Shown piece by piece: positions 7,916 to 15,111 of a stretch of DNA of 29,307 bases. The position numbers and the translations under genes are program-made. The notes beneath the pieces are model-generated. The model made no database searches. It had not been told where the DNA came from and saw only the letters and a list, made by a program, of their open reading frames with translations. Each line of letters begins with the position of its first letter. Position 1 is the first letter of the stretch. The DNA is from CAYZJV01 sp964616275 (GTDB lineage: Bacteria > Spirochaetota > Spirochaetia > Sphaerochaetales > Sphaerochaetaceae), in the NCBI GenBank assembly GCA_964616275.1, contig CAZTUL010000025.1, positions 1 through 29,307 on the forward strand, written 5' to 3'.

Positions 7916-8766
7916 GTGGCAAGTAGTGTTTTAAGTCGTTCGATTGTAAGAGGAGCACTTCCCTCATAGTGATTGTTCACTTGTACATACACGACACGCC
8001 CTCGCTCGGCGAGTATAGTAAGTGATTGGGTAACTGAACCAAGTTCTCGATCTCTGGGATGAATGAGATGATTCCAATTTCCCCCTGTTTCCACCTCAAT
8101 TTCTTCTCTATCCTCTCCATGGAGGCGAATGCTTATGGTATCTCCAATAAGATTTTCATAGCGATTGACAGTTTCGTTTATATCTTCCATCCAATACCCT
8201 TGAAGAAGCACCGGTGCAATCTTATGTTGCGTGAGCCAGGTAAACCAAGTTCCGTTGAGCCACTGAGGATTGCGAATTTCAATTGCGTAGGGAGTTCCCG
8301 ATGGAATAGCGGAAAAGAACTGTTCTAATGCATCGAGAAATCGTTGTTGGCTTCGCATCATCTCTTTATTTATATATCCAAATTGAAATACGAGAAGTCC
8401 GATTTTTGATGCGAGGGGATGTAATGATTCAATAAAGGACTTCATGAATTCTGGATTCAGGAAATACTTATTTACACGTAATGGCTCTTGTGTTGTATGA
8501 TCATGAAAAACTTTAGTAAGTGCATTTGGACATTTAATGATGAATTGAAATTCATCGGGTGTAGATGCATGGTATAGTTCTACTGTTTCCCGTTTTGGCA
8601 ATCCTGCACTCTCTTTTCCTAGGGACCAAAACCATTGATCTACCTCAACCATATCAAAGTGCTGAGCATATTCAGCCAGATAATTTTCTGGTTGCGAGGA
8701 GGAATACACTAGATGCTCCCATGATGGGTACTTCCAGGAGCACGTACCAATACGTATGCGTTCCAT
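7912..8766 (-). CDS. DUF72 (YecE-like) family protein
   Basis: A 284-aa TIM-barrel-like protein of unknown function. Family marks are RIGTCSWKYPSWE at the N-terminus (residues 5-17), YAQHFDMVEVDQWFW (34-48), FQFIIKCP (73-80), the YAIEIRNPQWL segment (159-169), and VYVQVNNHYEGSAP near the C-terminus. The family is widespread but its biochemistry is not established. The ATG has no Shine-Dalgarno and a promoter-like -10 is 6 nt away. Confidence 0.88.
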   Translation of the reverse strand: MERIRIGTCSWKYPSWEHLVYSSSQPENYLAEYAQHFDMVEVDQWFWSLGKESAGLPKRETVELYHASTPDEFQFIIKCPNALTKVFHDHTTQEPLRVNKYFLNPEFMKSFIESLHPLASKIGLLVFQFGYINKEMMRSQQRFLDALEQFFSAIPSGTPYAIEIRNPQWLNGTWFTWLTQHKIAPVLLQGYWMEDINETVNRYENLIGDTISIRLHGEDREEIEVETGGNWNHLIHPRDRELGSVTQSLTILAERGRVVYVQVNNHYEGSAPLTIERLKTLLAT

Positions 8767-8772
8767 ACTGAA

Positions 8773-8801
8773 ACACTACTAACAAAATAGCGACTGGACA
8801 A
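8773..8801 (-). promoter_or_regulatory. Promoter implying a leaderless mRNA for the DUF72 gene
   Basis: On the - strand TTGTCC (8796-8801), a 17-nt spacer and TAGTGT (8773-8778) are followed by 6 nt and the ATG at 8766. The -35 matches 4 of 6 and the -10 matches 3 of 6 consensus positions, so this is moderate evidence alone; it gains weight from the same layout at other genes. Confidence 0.38.
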
Positions 8802-8827
8802 TAGTGGTTGTCTGTGCTTGAAATGTT

Positions 8828-8864
8828 TTGACACCAATATGCAAGTATGTGTACATATAACTAT
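8828..8864 (+). promoter_or_regulatory. Promoter upstream of the alpha/beta hydrolase gene
   Basis: A perfect TTGACA (8828-8833) lies 18 nt before a weak -10 candidate TACATA (8852-8857). The in-frame ATG at 8865 is 7 nt further on. The upstream in-frame ATG at 8847 falls inside the spacer and would not be transcribed from this promoter. Confidence 0.4.
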
Positions 8865-9994
8865 ATGGCTTATCTTGTCTTTATCTTAACAATACTCGCA
8901 TTTTCTCTCTTTGCGTTCTATATCACCAGAAAAGAAAAGCGTAGTTTCCAAAGCTGGGGTAGTGAGAAGCTACTAAGATTGCGATTAAAGAAGGGGTGGT
9001 TTCATGCTGCAGAGGATAGTTCGGCTTTTCTCATAGAACAATCGGTACTCAATGAGCAGCCTTACGTGCTGCCAGCCCCTCTAAACGTTTTAGCTGTTAT
9101 AGAAAGGAGCATGATTGCAGGTAATGATTGTGTAATTTTAAGAGAGCGGGGAAGAATACGGAATACTCAGATTTTATATGTACATGGTGGAGCGTATGTT
9201 GAACATCCAATCTTACCGCACTGGTTTTTTCTCGATAGAATTAATAATNNNNNNNNNNNNNNNNNNNNNNNNNNNNNNNNNNNNNNNNNNNNNNNNNNNN
9301 NNNNNNNNNNNNNNNNNNNNNNNNNNNNNNNNNNNNNNNNNNNNNNNNGTATGTTGAACATCCAATCTTACCGCACTGGTTTTTTCTCGATAGAATTAAT
9401 AATTACGTTCAGGGAACCATAACAGTACCTATATATGCAAAGGCTCCGGTGCATACCGTGTCTGAAGTATTCGATAAGCTTATTAATTTATACTGTTCAA
9501 TTACTCAGGATAATTCTCCTGCACATACGATATTAATGGGCGATTCTGCGGGAGGTGGATTAGCATTAGCAATAAGCCAAGAGCTGCTGCTCAGAGGAAT
9601 TCCCCTCCCAAAAGAATTAATCCTCATTTCTCCCTGGTTAGACATATCTTTGCGTAATGCAAATATTCAAAATCTAGAATCGAAGGATCCCATGCTCAAC
9701 AGAAAGCATCTTCAGATGATGGGACAAGCTTGGGCAGGTGATGTTTCAGTTCATGATAAAAAAGTTAGTCCAATTAATGGTCCTCTCCATGGACTACCAC
9801 CCATATCTTTGTTTGTCGGAACGCATGAAATTTTTTTACCGGATGCTCAGAAATTTAAAACACTCTGTGCGAGACAAGGTGTACAGTTATCATATTTTGA
9901 ATATGCAAAAATGAACCACGACTTCCCCCTTTTCCCCATTCCTGAAGCAAGAAGTGCAGTGAGAGAAATCGTGGGAATAATTAATAGAAAGTAA
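8865..9994 (+). CDS. HSL-type alpha/beta hydrolase (esterase/lipase), split by an assembly gap
   Basis: Predicted membrane-anchored carboxylesterase. An N-terminal hydrophobic helix (MAYLVFILTILAFSLFAFYI) precedes a basic stop-transfer stretch. The oxyanion-hole motif HGGAY is encoded at 9183-9197, the nucleophile Ser in GDSAGGG at 9545-9547, the likely catalytic Asp in GTHEIFLPDA, and the His in NHDFPLFP near the C-terminus. A run of exactly 100 Ns (9249-9348) interrupts it. The 55 bp before the gap (9194-9248) are identical to the 55 bp after it (9349-9403). Merging them gives one continuous frame of 324 aa from the ATG at 8865, a normal HSL length. As written the insert is 155 nt and breaks the frame. 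A start at 8847 is possible but is less likely, as it lies within the promoter spacer. Confidence 0.85.
9249..9348. other. 100-N scaffold gap flanked by a 55-bp duplicate
   Basis: Exactly 100 Ns, the conventional placeholder for a gap of unknown size. Its flanks, 9194-9248 and 9349-9403, are identical over 55 bp. The simplest reading is two contigs whose ends overlap by 55 bp and were joined with Ns instead of merged, so no DNA is actually missing. Confidence 0.9.
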
Positions 9995-9995
9995 A

Positions 9996-10157
9996 TTATT
10001 TTGCTTTGATGTATGTGCCGTCGTTGTAACGTAATACATCTCCTATTTGAGAATCTTCGGGAATATTCTCAAATGGAATATCTACCGTTCTTCCATCGGT
10101 AGATTTGCAGACTACATAGTCTTCTTCAAAACGTTCAATTGTGTACAAATTGTTCAT
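9996..10157 (-). CDS. Small DUF3006-like protein (53 aa)
   Basis: A 53-residue ORF starting MNNLYTIERFEEDYVVC and ending IKAK. The pattern of an aromatic-rich N-terminus (YTIERFEEDYVV), then DGRTVDIPFENIPEDSQIGDVLRYNDGTYI, fits the DUF3006 family of small beta-rich proteins: a strand, acidic turn, DG-xx-VD-P and a GDVL segment. The ribosome site AGGAGG lies 4 nt before the ATG. Its stop is 1 nt from the stop of the convergent hydrolase gene. Function is unknown; DUF3006 genes are often seen near ComEC-like hydrolase genes in Firmicutes, which is not the case here. Confidence 0.72.
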   Translation of the reverse strand: MNNLYTIERFEEDYVVCKSTDGRTVDIPFENIPEDSQIGDVLRYNDGTYIKAK

Positions 10158-10172
10158 ACATCCTCCTGTGGA

Positions 10173-10319
10173 CTAATTTAATATTGAAATTGAATTTACT
10201 AAGAATGAGCTGAGAAGAAAAGTAACATGGTTACACAGGCCGGAATCATTCCATAGTTGGAACGTATTAACATCAGCATAAGCCGGTATCCGGTTGGTCA
10301 TGGTGGTTCTCTTTACCAT
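10173..10319 (-). CDS. Hypothetical 48-aa ORF upstream of the DUF3006-like gene
   Basis: The ORF begins MVKRTTMTNRIP and ends with a hydrophobic Ser/Leu-rich stretch (FLLSSFLVNSISILN). It has AGGAGG (10324-10329 on the - strand) 4 nt before the ATG and a good promoter just upstream. It stops 15 nt before the DUF3006-like start, so the two could be co-transcribed. No family is recognised. The DNA also contains three small hairpins, so it could be a structured leader RNA with a fortuitous ORF. Confidence 0.3.
   Translation of the reverse strand: MVKRTTMTNRIPAYADVNTFQLWNDSGLCNHVTFLLSSFLVNSISILN
10222..10295. repeat. Three small hairpins in tandem
   Basis: GTAAC-ATG-GTTAC (10222-10234), TTCCA-TAGT-TGGAA (10249-10262) and AGCCGG-TAT-CCGGTT (10281-10295, one G-T pair) follow each other in 74 nt. 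Each is short but perfect or nearly so. They lie within the transcribed region expected from the - strand promoter at 10336-10364, so they could shape a leader RNA. Confidence 0.4.
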
Positions 10320-10335
10320 CTGGCCTCCTAGAACA

Positions 10336-10364
10336 AGTATGCTGGAGAAATTGGAACCTGTCAA
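10336..10364 (-). promoter_or_regulatory. Sigma-70-type promoter for the small - strand unit
   Basis: On the - strand TTGACA (10359-10364), a 17-nt spacer and CATACT (10336-10341) make a near-consensus promoter. Transcription would start near 10329, right at the AGGAGG of the 48-aa ORF. Confidence 0.55.
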
Positions 10365-10469
10365 ACAAGAAGTTTTACCATTTTTAATGTGGTTCTAGGT
10401 TCTTTTTGACACTTGTTGCATTTCACTCATTGTTAGCGTATCATGTACGTTTATGAACGGAGTATGTAT

Positions 10470-11951
10470 ATGATTGACGTAAGAATTCATTCAAGTCGGC
10501 ATCTCGAAACAAAAATTACGTATCCTATTCCCGAGCATGAAACATATGAACGTGATGTGAACTATTACATTTTTACTCCATCGCAGTTACATGTTTCATC
10601 TGAATTTATAAGTGATGAAGCGATGCTCCGTAAATTCCAGGCACATGCACGATATTCTTCGCCAGAAATCACACTTGATGAACTGCTTGACCACGATAAT
10701 ACAACGAGTCCCCTGTTTCTTCTTGAACTCTACACCAATTCCCGTATTTCTGGGCATGGAGATGGTAACGATACAAAATTTATTCATGAACTTCAGGCAC
10801 TCGCAAACTCATTTAGACACGAATCCCAGATGATTTTACATGAGTGTAAAGAGCTAGCGAAGGATTTACATCTTGATGAATTGCGTGGATTGCTTCGTGA
10901 TTGGTGTAGAGAGACTGAGGAGGCAATTGATCGATTCAGAATTCTGTTAAAGCGGATGAATGATTATTATCCTACCGGCAATCGTATCGTTACAGCGTTT
11001 GAATGGGCTGATGAAGCAATAAGCCTGGTTGTAGAAGGTGCAAGTCTTGAAATGTACTTGTCGCTTGAATCGCTCTTTGCTGAGTTGCAGGATTCAGCAT
11101 TTTCTTTGTTGAGACGGTCACGTTCTGAGTTAAGTTATAGAAGAGAGCAGCATTATGCATCTGTAGTGAGCAAAGATAATCGCTATTCCTCTGAGGCTGT
11201 TGCATACAGATCTGGAGAACTAAAGAAATGGACTCAATCGGTATTATACCTTACACCGGTCCTCTCAAAAGCTCCGAAACGGGTAGCGGGCATACTCGCT
11301 GGAACGGCTGCTGCAATCGCTATGACATTTGCTACATTAGCCGCAATCTTCGCAGAAACATTTTTTCTGAAGAATAGTATGCAGTGGGCACTGCTGGTAA
11401 TAGTTGCATATGTTTTTAAGGATAGGATTAAAGAGGGATTACGTGCGTTCTTTTTCCGTGTAGTACCAAGACTTCTTGCTGACCAAATTTACGCTTTCGT
11501 CTCACCAAGAACCGGTCGAAAGTTAAGCAGGATGAAAGTTGTCATGCGTATAACAAAGGCTACACGCATACTGCCTTTTATCCAGAGAAAACGTTTGGAA
11601 GACGGGAATCCATTTCAAGATATGCTGCCCGAAGAAGATGTTGTACATTTTACTCGATATGTCAAAATATTTAAGACAGAAAAAGACAGGGCGATAGGAC
11701 CATGGATTAATGCAATCACAGTAATTACACGAATAAGAATTGATGATTGGCTTAAAGAAATGGATGATCCGAGTGATGTAGTCTATATTTCTTCGAACGA
11801 AGGAGACCTAGAACAAAAAAATAGTGATAGGGTGTATCATCTACACCTTGTCATTACTGAAGCAGCGAAGAAAGGAGATATTGAGAGTATTCAACATCAT
11901 AGATTGGTGTTGAATAAGAAGGGAATTGTTCGGATAGAGACGATACAATAG
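10470..11951 (+). CDS. Conserved-looking membrane protein of unknown function
   Basis: No family is recognised. The protein is about 493 aa: a long N-terminal soluble part (about 280 residues, mostly helical, acidic with many Glu/Arg heptad-like stretches), two adjacent hydrophobic segments (VAGILAGTAAAIAMTFATLA and a second one around SMQWALLVIVAYVF), then a basic soluble C-terminal part of about 165 residues. This suggests both ends face the cytoplasm with a hairpin in the membrane. The ATG at 10470 is preferred because CGGAG (10458-10462) lies 7 nt before it. An in-frame ATG at 10443 is an alternative; a TTGACA at 10406-10411 lies upstream of both. It converges with the HD gene (7 nt between stops). 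Confidence 0.75.
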   Translation: MIDVRIHSSRHLETKITYPIPEHETYERDVNYYIFTPSQLHVSSEFISDEAMLRKFQAHARYSSPEITLDELLDHDNTTSPLFLLELYTNSRISGHGDGNDTKFIHELQALANSFRHESQMILHECKELAKDLHLDELRGLLRDWCRETEEAIDRFRILLKRMNDYYPTGNRIVTAFEWADEAISLVVEGASLEMYLSLESLFAELQDSAFSLLRRSRSELSYRREQHYASVVSKDNRYSSEAVAYRSGELKKWTQSVLYLTPVLSKAPKRVAGILAGTAAAIAMTFATLAAIFAETFFLKNSMQWALLVIVAYVFKDRIKEGLRAFFFRVVPRLLADQIYAFVSPRTGRKLSRMKVVMRITKATRILPFIQRKRLEDGNPFQDMLPEEDVVHFTRYVKIFKTEKDRAIGPWINAITVITRIRIDDWLKEMDDPSDVVYISSNEGDLEQKNSDRVYHLHLVITEAAKKGDIESIQHHRLVLNKKGIVRIETIQ

Positions 11952-11958
11952 TAGAAGT

Positions 11959-12513
11959 TTATGCTAATCCAAGTTGAGGAGCTATACTTCGCATACCTTC
12001 AATGGTGAGTTGGATTACCTGTGATAATTCCATCCCGAGCATCCCAGCACCCTTTTCTATGAGTTCACGGTCTACGCCCGCACTGAAACCCTTTGTCTTC
12101 CACTTTTTCTTTACCGATTTAACCTCTAAATCCATTAAACTCTTGGAAGGGCGCATGAGTGCAGTAGCAGTTATAAGGCCTGTGAGTTCATCAATCGTAA
12201 AGAGTACCTTTTCCATTATGTGTTCAGGTTCCACATCACTGCAAATAGTCCAACCATGTGATACTACCGCATGAATGATATCTGAGGAAACTCCTGCTGC
12301 AGCGAGTAATTCAGGTGCTTTCTTACAGTGTTGGTCCGGGAATTGTTCATAATCAATGTCGTGCAGTAATCCCACAATTCCCCAGTAATCGGAATCAAAA
12401 TCTAACTCAGTTGCAAACCTGCGCATAACTGCTTCAACAGCTAAAGCGTGTCGATATAGACTTTCCGACTGATTATACTGTGAATATAACTCCAACGCCT
12501 GATCTCGTGTCAT
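11959..12513 (-). CDS. HD-domain phosphohydrolase
   Basis: A 184-aa metal-dependent phosphohydrolase of the HD superfamily, close to the group annotated as hydrolases that begin with a short helical lead. Candidate ligands are His22 (LYRHALAVE), His51-Asp52 (GLLHDIDYEQFPDQH) and Asp108 (FTIDELTGL), with His81 and His86 (IHAVVSHG) between. Substrate is unknown; nucleotides or phosphate esters are typical. GGAG (12521-12524 on the - strand) sits 7 nt before the ATG, so this gene is led by a Shine-Dalgarno, unlike several neighbours. It is divergent from the corA unit, sharing a 314-nt gene-free stretch. Confidence 0.85.
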   Translation of the reverse strand: MTRDQALELYSQYNQSESLYRHALAVEAVMRRFATELDFDSDYWGIVGLLHDIDYEQFPDQHCKKAPELLAAAGVSSDIIHAVVSHGWTICSDVEPEHIMEKVLFTIDELTGLITATALMRPSKSLMDLEVKSVKKKWKTKGFSAGVDRELIEKGAGMLGMELSQVIQLTIEGMRSIAPQLGLA

Positions 12514-12827
12514 GACAAAGCTCCTATATGGTACTCATGATATTGACTTATTTGTACCATCATAATTCATTTACTACAATATGTAGGTAAATCTTTCCAA
12601 GCCCTCTTTATTACACGAAATGATTATGGTATGATTCTACCGTATTATGCACCGACCTAGTACGGTGTATCCCAATTCCAAGGAGGATGCTATGTCTACT
12701 TCAGACGATGGCGGGAGTTTACGCTATCGCCCATCAAGCAAACCGATTCAGCACTCCTCCCGAGCTTGTTAGCAGATAGTTTCAACAATATGCTGCTTGT
12801 GGTTCCCGAGGAGACCTAGGAGGAACC
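12514..12827 (+). promoter_or_regulatory. Long corA leader with alternative pairings
   Basis: This 314-nt stretch lacks a large gene. A candidate promoter is TTGTAC (12552-12557), 17 nt, TACAAT (12575-12580); another -10-like TATGAT is at 12630. The last ~180 nt are rich in structure: CACCG/CGGTG (12650-12667), an 8-bp stem CGATGGCG/CGCTATCG (12706-12729, one G-T pair), and CTCCTCC at 12754-12760. CTCCTCC can pair with GAGGAG (12808-12813), with the corA ribosome site GGAGG (12819-12823), or with the upstream ORF's own GGAGG (12682-12686). Such exclusive choices are typical of an attenuator or riboswitch. It does not match the M-box Mg2+ riboswitch core. Function is inferred. Confidence 0.5.
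12692..12772 (+). CDS. 26-codon upstream ORF (possible corA leader peptide)
   Basis: ATG at 12692 is 5 nt after a perfect AAGGAGG (12680-12686). The peptide reads MSTSDDGGSLRYRPSS then KPIQHSSRAC. It has no hydrophobic segment, and a stretch RYRPSSKP that could slow ribosomes. It ends 55 nt before corA. Its last codons contain the CTCCTCC that can mask the corA ribosome site, so translation of this ORF could control corA. Salmonella corA has a leader ORF (corL) with such a role; homology is not claimed. Confidence 0.45.
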   Translation: MSTSDDGGSLRYRPSSKPIQHSSRAC

Positions 12828-13856
12828 ATGATTACGATAAGAAACAACATTGCAAGCCGCATCCCAGGTGATAATCTTACTGGGGATGGTTACACATGGA
12901 TTGATGCACGAGAAATAACTCGTGATGATGTTAATGAATTGCAGGAAGACTATGAAATCAACCCAGAACTTCTTGCTGACATTATGGACTTAGATGAACA
13001 GGCTCGTATTGAAAAAGAGGATGATTATGTTGCACTCATAGTTCGTCTTCCCGCTTTTGCTGATGACAGCCATGGGATCAATCAGTACTGTGTACCTTTG
13101 GGGATAGTCATCAAAGATAATACCATCATAACAATATGCCAAAGTGATAGTGTTATCCTTGAAGATTTTGCTCGTAATAGATTCAGACAGTATCCGGTTC
13201 AGACGCAAGAAGGCTTTGTAATCAGCCTCATGGGGCGAGCCGCAATGGTTTTTATTAGATTGCTCAAATACTTGAATCGGCAGAAAGGCTTGATTGAAGA
13301 GGAACTACACCGTTCGGTAAGAAATGATGAACTCATTCAATTGCTCTCAATACAAAAATCTTTAGTCTACTTCACTACTAGTCTCACTACGAATGAAATA
13401 CTTCTTGAGAAACTCCAAAAATCTCCCTATTTCAAATTAAACACAGAGGAAGAGCGAGAGTTCCTGGAAGATATTATCATCGACAATAAACAGGCTATTG
13501 AGATGGCTAATATCTACTCATCCATCTTAACTGGAACTATGGATGCATTTGCTTCTGTTATTTCAAATAATTTGAGTATTATCATGCGTCGTTTGACAGT
13601 AATTTCCATTGCTTTTATGTTTCCTACATTCTTGGTTGGGTACTATGGAATGAATGTAAGACTTCCCTTTGCACAGAGTCCGTTTGTCATGTATTGGGTT
13701 ATTGGTGTAAGTCTTTTCGCTGGGTTGATAAGTACACTCATACTAAGCGATCGAAGATCGAGACGAAAATTAAATCGAAAAATTGAATCTGAACGAAAAC
13801 AACGAGAAAGGAAACGAAGATTACAACGGAAGAAGGGAAGTGTTAAAGAGGATTAA
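12828..13856 (+). CDS. corA: CorA-type Mg2+/divalent cation transporter
   Basis: Homopentameric inner-membrane channel for Mg2+ (and Co2+/Ni2+ in relatives). The 342-aa protein has a large cytoplasmic N-terminal domain, a long helix (about 160-255), and two C-terminal transmembrane segments: LTVISIAFMFPTFLVGYYGMN and the one after FAQSPF (about 286-307). The signature GMN is at residues 274-276. The C-terminal tail after TM2 is unusually long and basic (about 34 residues rich in Arg and Lys). The start is fixed by AGGAGG with a 4-5-nt spacer. It sits at the end of a structured leader with an upstream ORF, which suggests control after transcription initiation. It overlaps the convergent MFS gene by 4 nt (shared TTAA). 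Confidence 0.93.
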   Translation: MITIRNNIASRIPGDNLTGDGYTWIDAREITRDDVNELQEDYEINPELLADIMDLDEQARIEKEDDYVALIVRLPAFADDSHGINQYCVPLGIVIKDNTIITICQSDSVILEDFARNRFRQYPVQTQEGFVISLMGRAAMVFIRLLKYLNRQKGLIEEELHRSVRNDELIQLLSIQKSLVYFTTSLTTNEILLEKLQKSPYFKLNTEEEREFLEDIIIDNKQAIEMANIYSSILTGTMDAFASVISNNLSIIMRRLTVISIAFMFPTFLVGYYGMNVRLPFAQSPFVMYWVIGVSLFAGLISTLILSDRRSRRKLNRKIESERKQRERKRRLQRKKGSVKED

Positions 13857-15055
13857 GATAGGTGTGTTTCCTTTCTCATAATACGTCGGATGAAGAGCAA
13901 ACAAACCATCATTGCGATTGGGTATAGAGCTCCAACTAACATTCCAACACTTAATGGCCGCAATGAGAAGTTGTGGGGAACAACGTCAGCAACGAGTCCT
14001 ACTAGCCAGGGGCCAACTGCAGCCCCTGTGTCCCCTCCTGCTGCCAGAATTGCAAACATAGAGGCCCCTCCAAGAGGAAATCTTTGGGCCGCCTGAGTTA
14101 CAGATCCTGGCCAGAGCAGAGCCACGCCTAGTCCGCATCCAGCACAAGCAATAAGTGATACTATAGGCAATGGAGATAACGCAGCTACAAGATAACAAAC
14201 TGCAGCTAGTAGAGAACCCCAAAACATGACTTTCCATACATCAATGTTTTTGCCAAATGTACCATACAGAACTCGTCCTAAACCAAGTAAACCCGCAAAC
14301 AAACAGAGCCCTAGCAAATCACCCATTTTTTTCGATAATCCTAAGGTAATCTCAGCGTATGCACTCGTCCATTGTGACATAGTGACTTCTGCAGCTCCAC
14401 CGAGTGCAATCCCAGCCACAATTAAAATAAAAAAGGGAGTGGTTGTAAGTACTTTTGTACTGGTTCTATGCCTATCAGGAACCTGTGGAGCTAAGGGAAC
14501 ACGAAGAAAATTAAAGAAATTCAGTAAGGGAACGACAGCCCAAAGGAGAAAGATAAAATACCAATTCTCCTGACCTATGATTTCTAACATGAATGTAGTT
14601 ACTACTACTACTGCTATAAATCCCCATGCATAGAACGAGTGAAACAGACTCATCGCAGCCGCTTTTGCATCTCCAGGAACTGCCTGCACAATAGCACTGA
14701 GTAATAATTCGAGTAATCCGCCTCCGCAGGAAAAAATAACGGTTGCAATCATTATACCGATGTATGGATTGTCAGGAACTAATCTCGGTGCAAAAGCAAA
14801 TGTAATAAAGCCTAGAAAAACTAAAAAGTGACCAAGGGTTATAAATGGCCTGATACCATATCGGTCTACAGGCTTGCTAAAACCAAGATCAGCCACTATC
14901 TGTGTGAAAAAGTTAATGAGTACGAGTCTTCCTACTTGCTCAAAGGAAAGGCTGAAATCCTCCATGAGTACAACAAATAAAAGAGGTGAAAGATTGGTGA
15001 CAAGAGCCCCTACTAAATTCCCTATATAGCATGCGTGGATTGTGGATTTATACAT
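13853..15055 (-). CDS. MFS transporter
   Basis: A 400-aa major facilitator superfamily permease with about 12 hydrophobic helices. The N-terminal half has the pattern FTQIVADLGFSKPVDRYGIRPFITLGH, a variant of the loop 2-3 motif (G-x-x-x-D-R-x-G-x-R). The frame stays open to 15133, but the ATG at 15053-15055 is chosen because a consensus promoter lies exactly 7 nt before it and because it gives the usual short cytoplasmic lead (MYKSTIHACYIGN). Cargo unknown. It is divergent from the HAD-phosphatase gene with only 56 nt between the two starts. Confidence 0.88.
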   Translation of the reverse strand: MYKSTIHACYIGNLVGALVTNLSPLLFVVLMEDFSLSFEQVGRLVLINFFTQIVADLGFSKPVDRYGIRPFITLGHFLVFLGFITFAFAPRLVPDNPYIGIMIATVIFSCGGGLLELLLSAIVQAVPGDAKAAAMSLFHSFYAWGFIAVVVVTTFMLEIIGQENWYFIFLLWAVVPLLNFFNFLRVPLAPQVPDRHRTSTKVLTTTPFFILIVAGIALGGAAEVTMSQWTSAYAEITLGLSKKMGDLLGLCLFAGLLGLGRVLYGTFGKNIDVWKVMFWGSLLAAVCYLVAALSPLPIVSLIACAGCGLGVALLWPGSVTQAAQRFPLGGASMFAILAAGGDTGAAVGPWLVGLVADVVPHNFSLRPLSVGMLVGALYPIAMMVCLLFIRRIMRKETHLS

Positions 15056-15062
15056 TGCGGCG

Positions 15063-15092
15063 ATTATATACCCACGTGACCTTCTCTGTAAA
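15063..15092 (-). promoter_or_regulatory. Consensus promoter giving a leaderless MFS mRNA
   Basis: On the - strand TTTACA (15087-15092), an 18-nt spacer and a perfect TATAAT (15063-15068) are followed by 7 nt and the ATG. No Shine-Dalgarno fits in those 7 nt. This is the clearest leaderless case in the window. Confidence 0.62.
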
Positions 15093-15104
15093 CAGATATA
15101 TACT
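15076..15104 (+). promoter_or_regulatory. Divergent promoter giving a leaderless HAD-phosphatase mRNA
   Basis: GTGACC (15076-15081), 17 nt, TATACT (15099-15104), then 7 nt and ATG at 15112. It interlocks with the opposite MFS promoter: each -35 lies in the spacer of the other, so both cannot be occupied at once. Confidence 0.52.
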
Positions 15105-15111
15105 TGATAGT

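Noticed and set aside
8565..8771. + strand ORF inside the DUF72 gene
   Set aside because: Antisense shadow of a well-supported family protein.
9249..9348. Real repeat or insertion in the esterase gene
   Set aside because: Exactly 100 Ns with identical 55-bp flanks is an assembly join; merging restores the frame.
12640..12827. M-box (ykoK) Mg2+ riboswitch upstream of corA
   Set aside because: The conserved core sequences of the M-box were not found; only stems and a small ORF are seen, so it was described as an unclassified leader.
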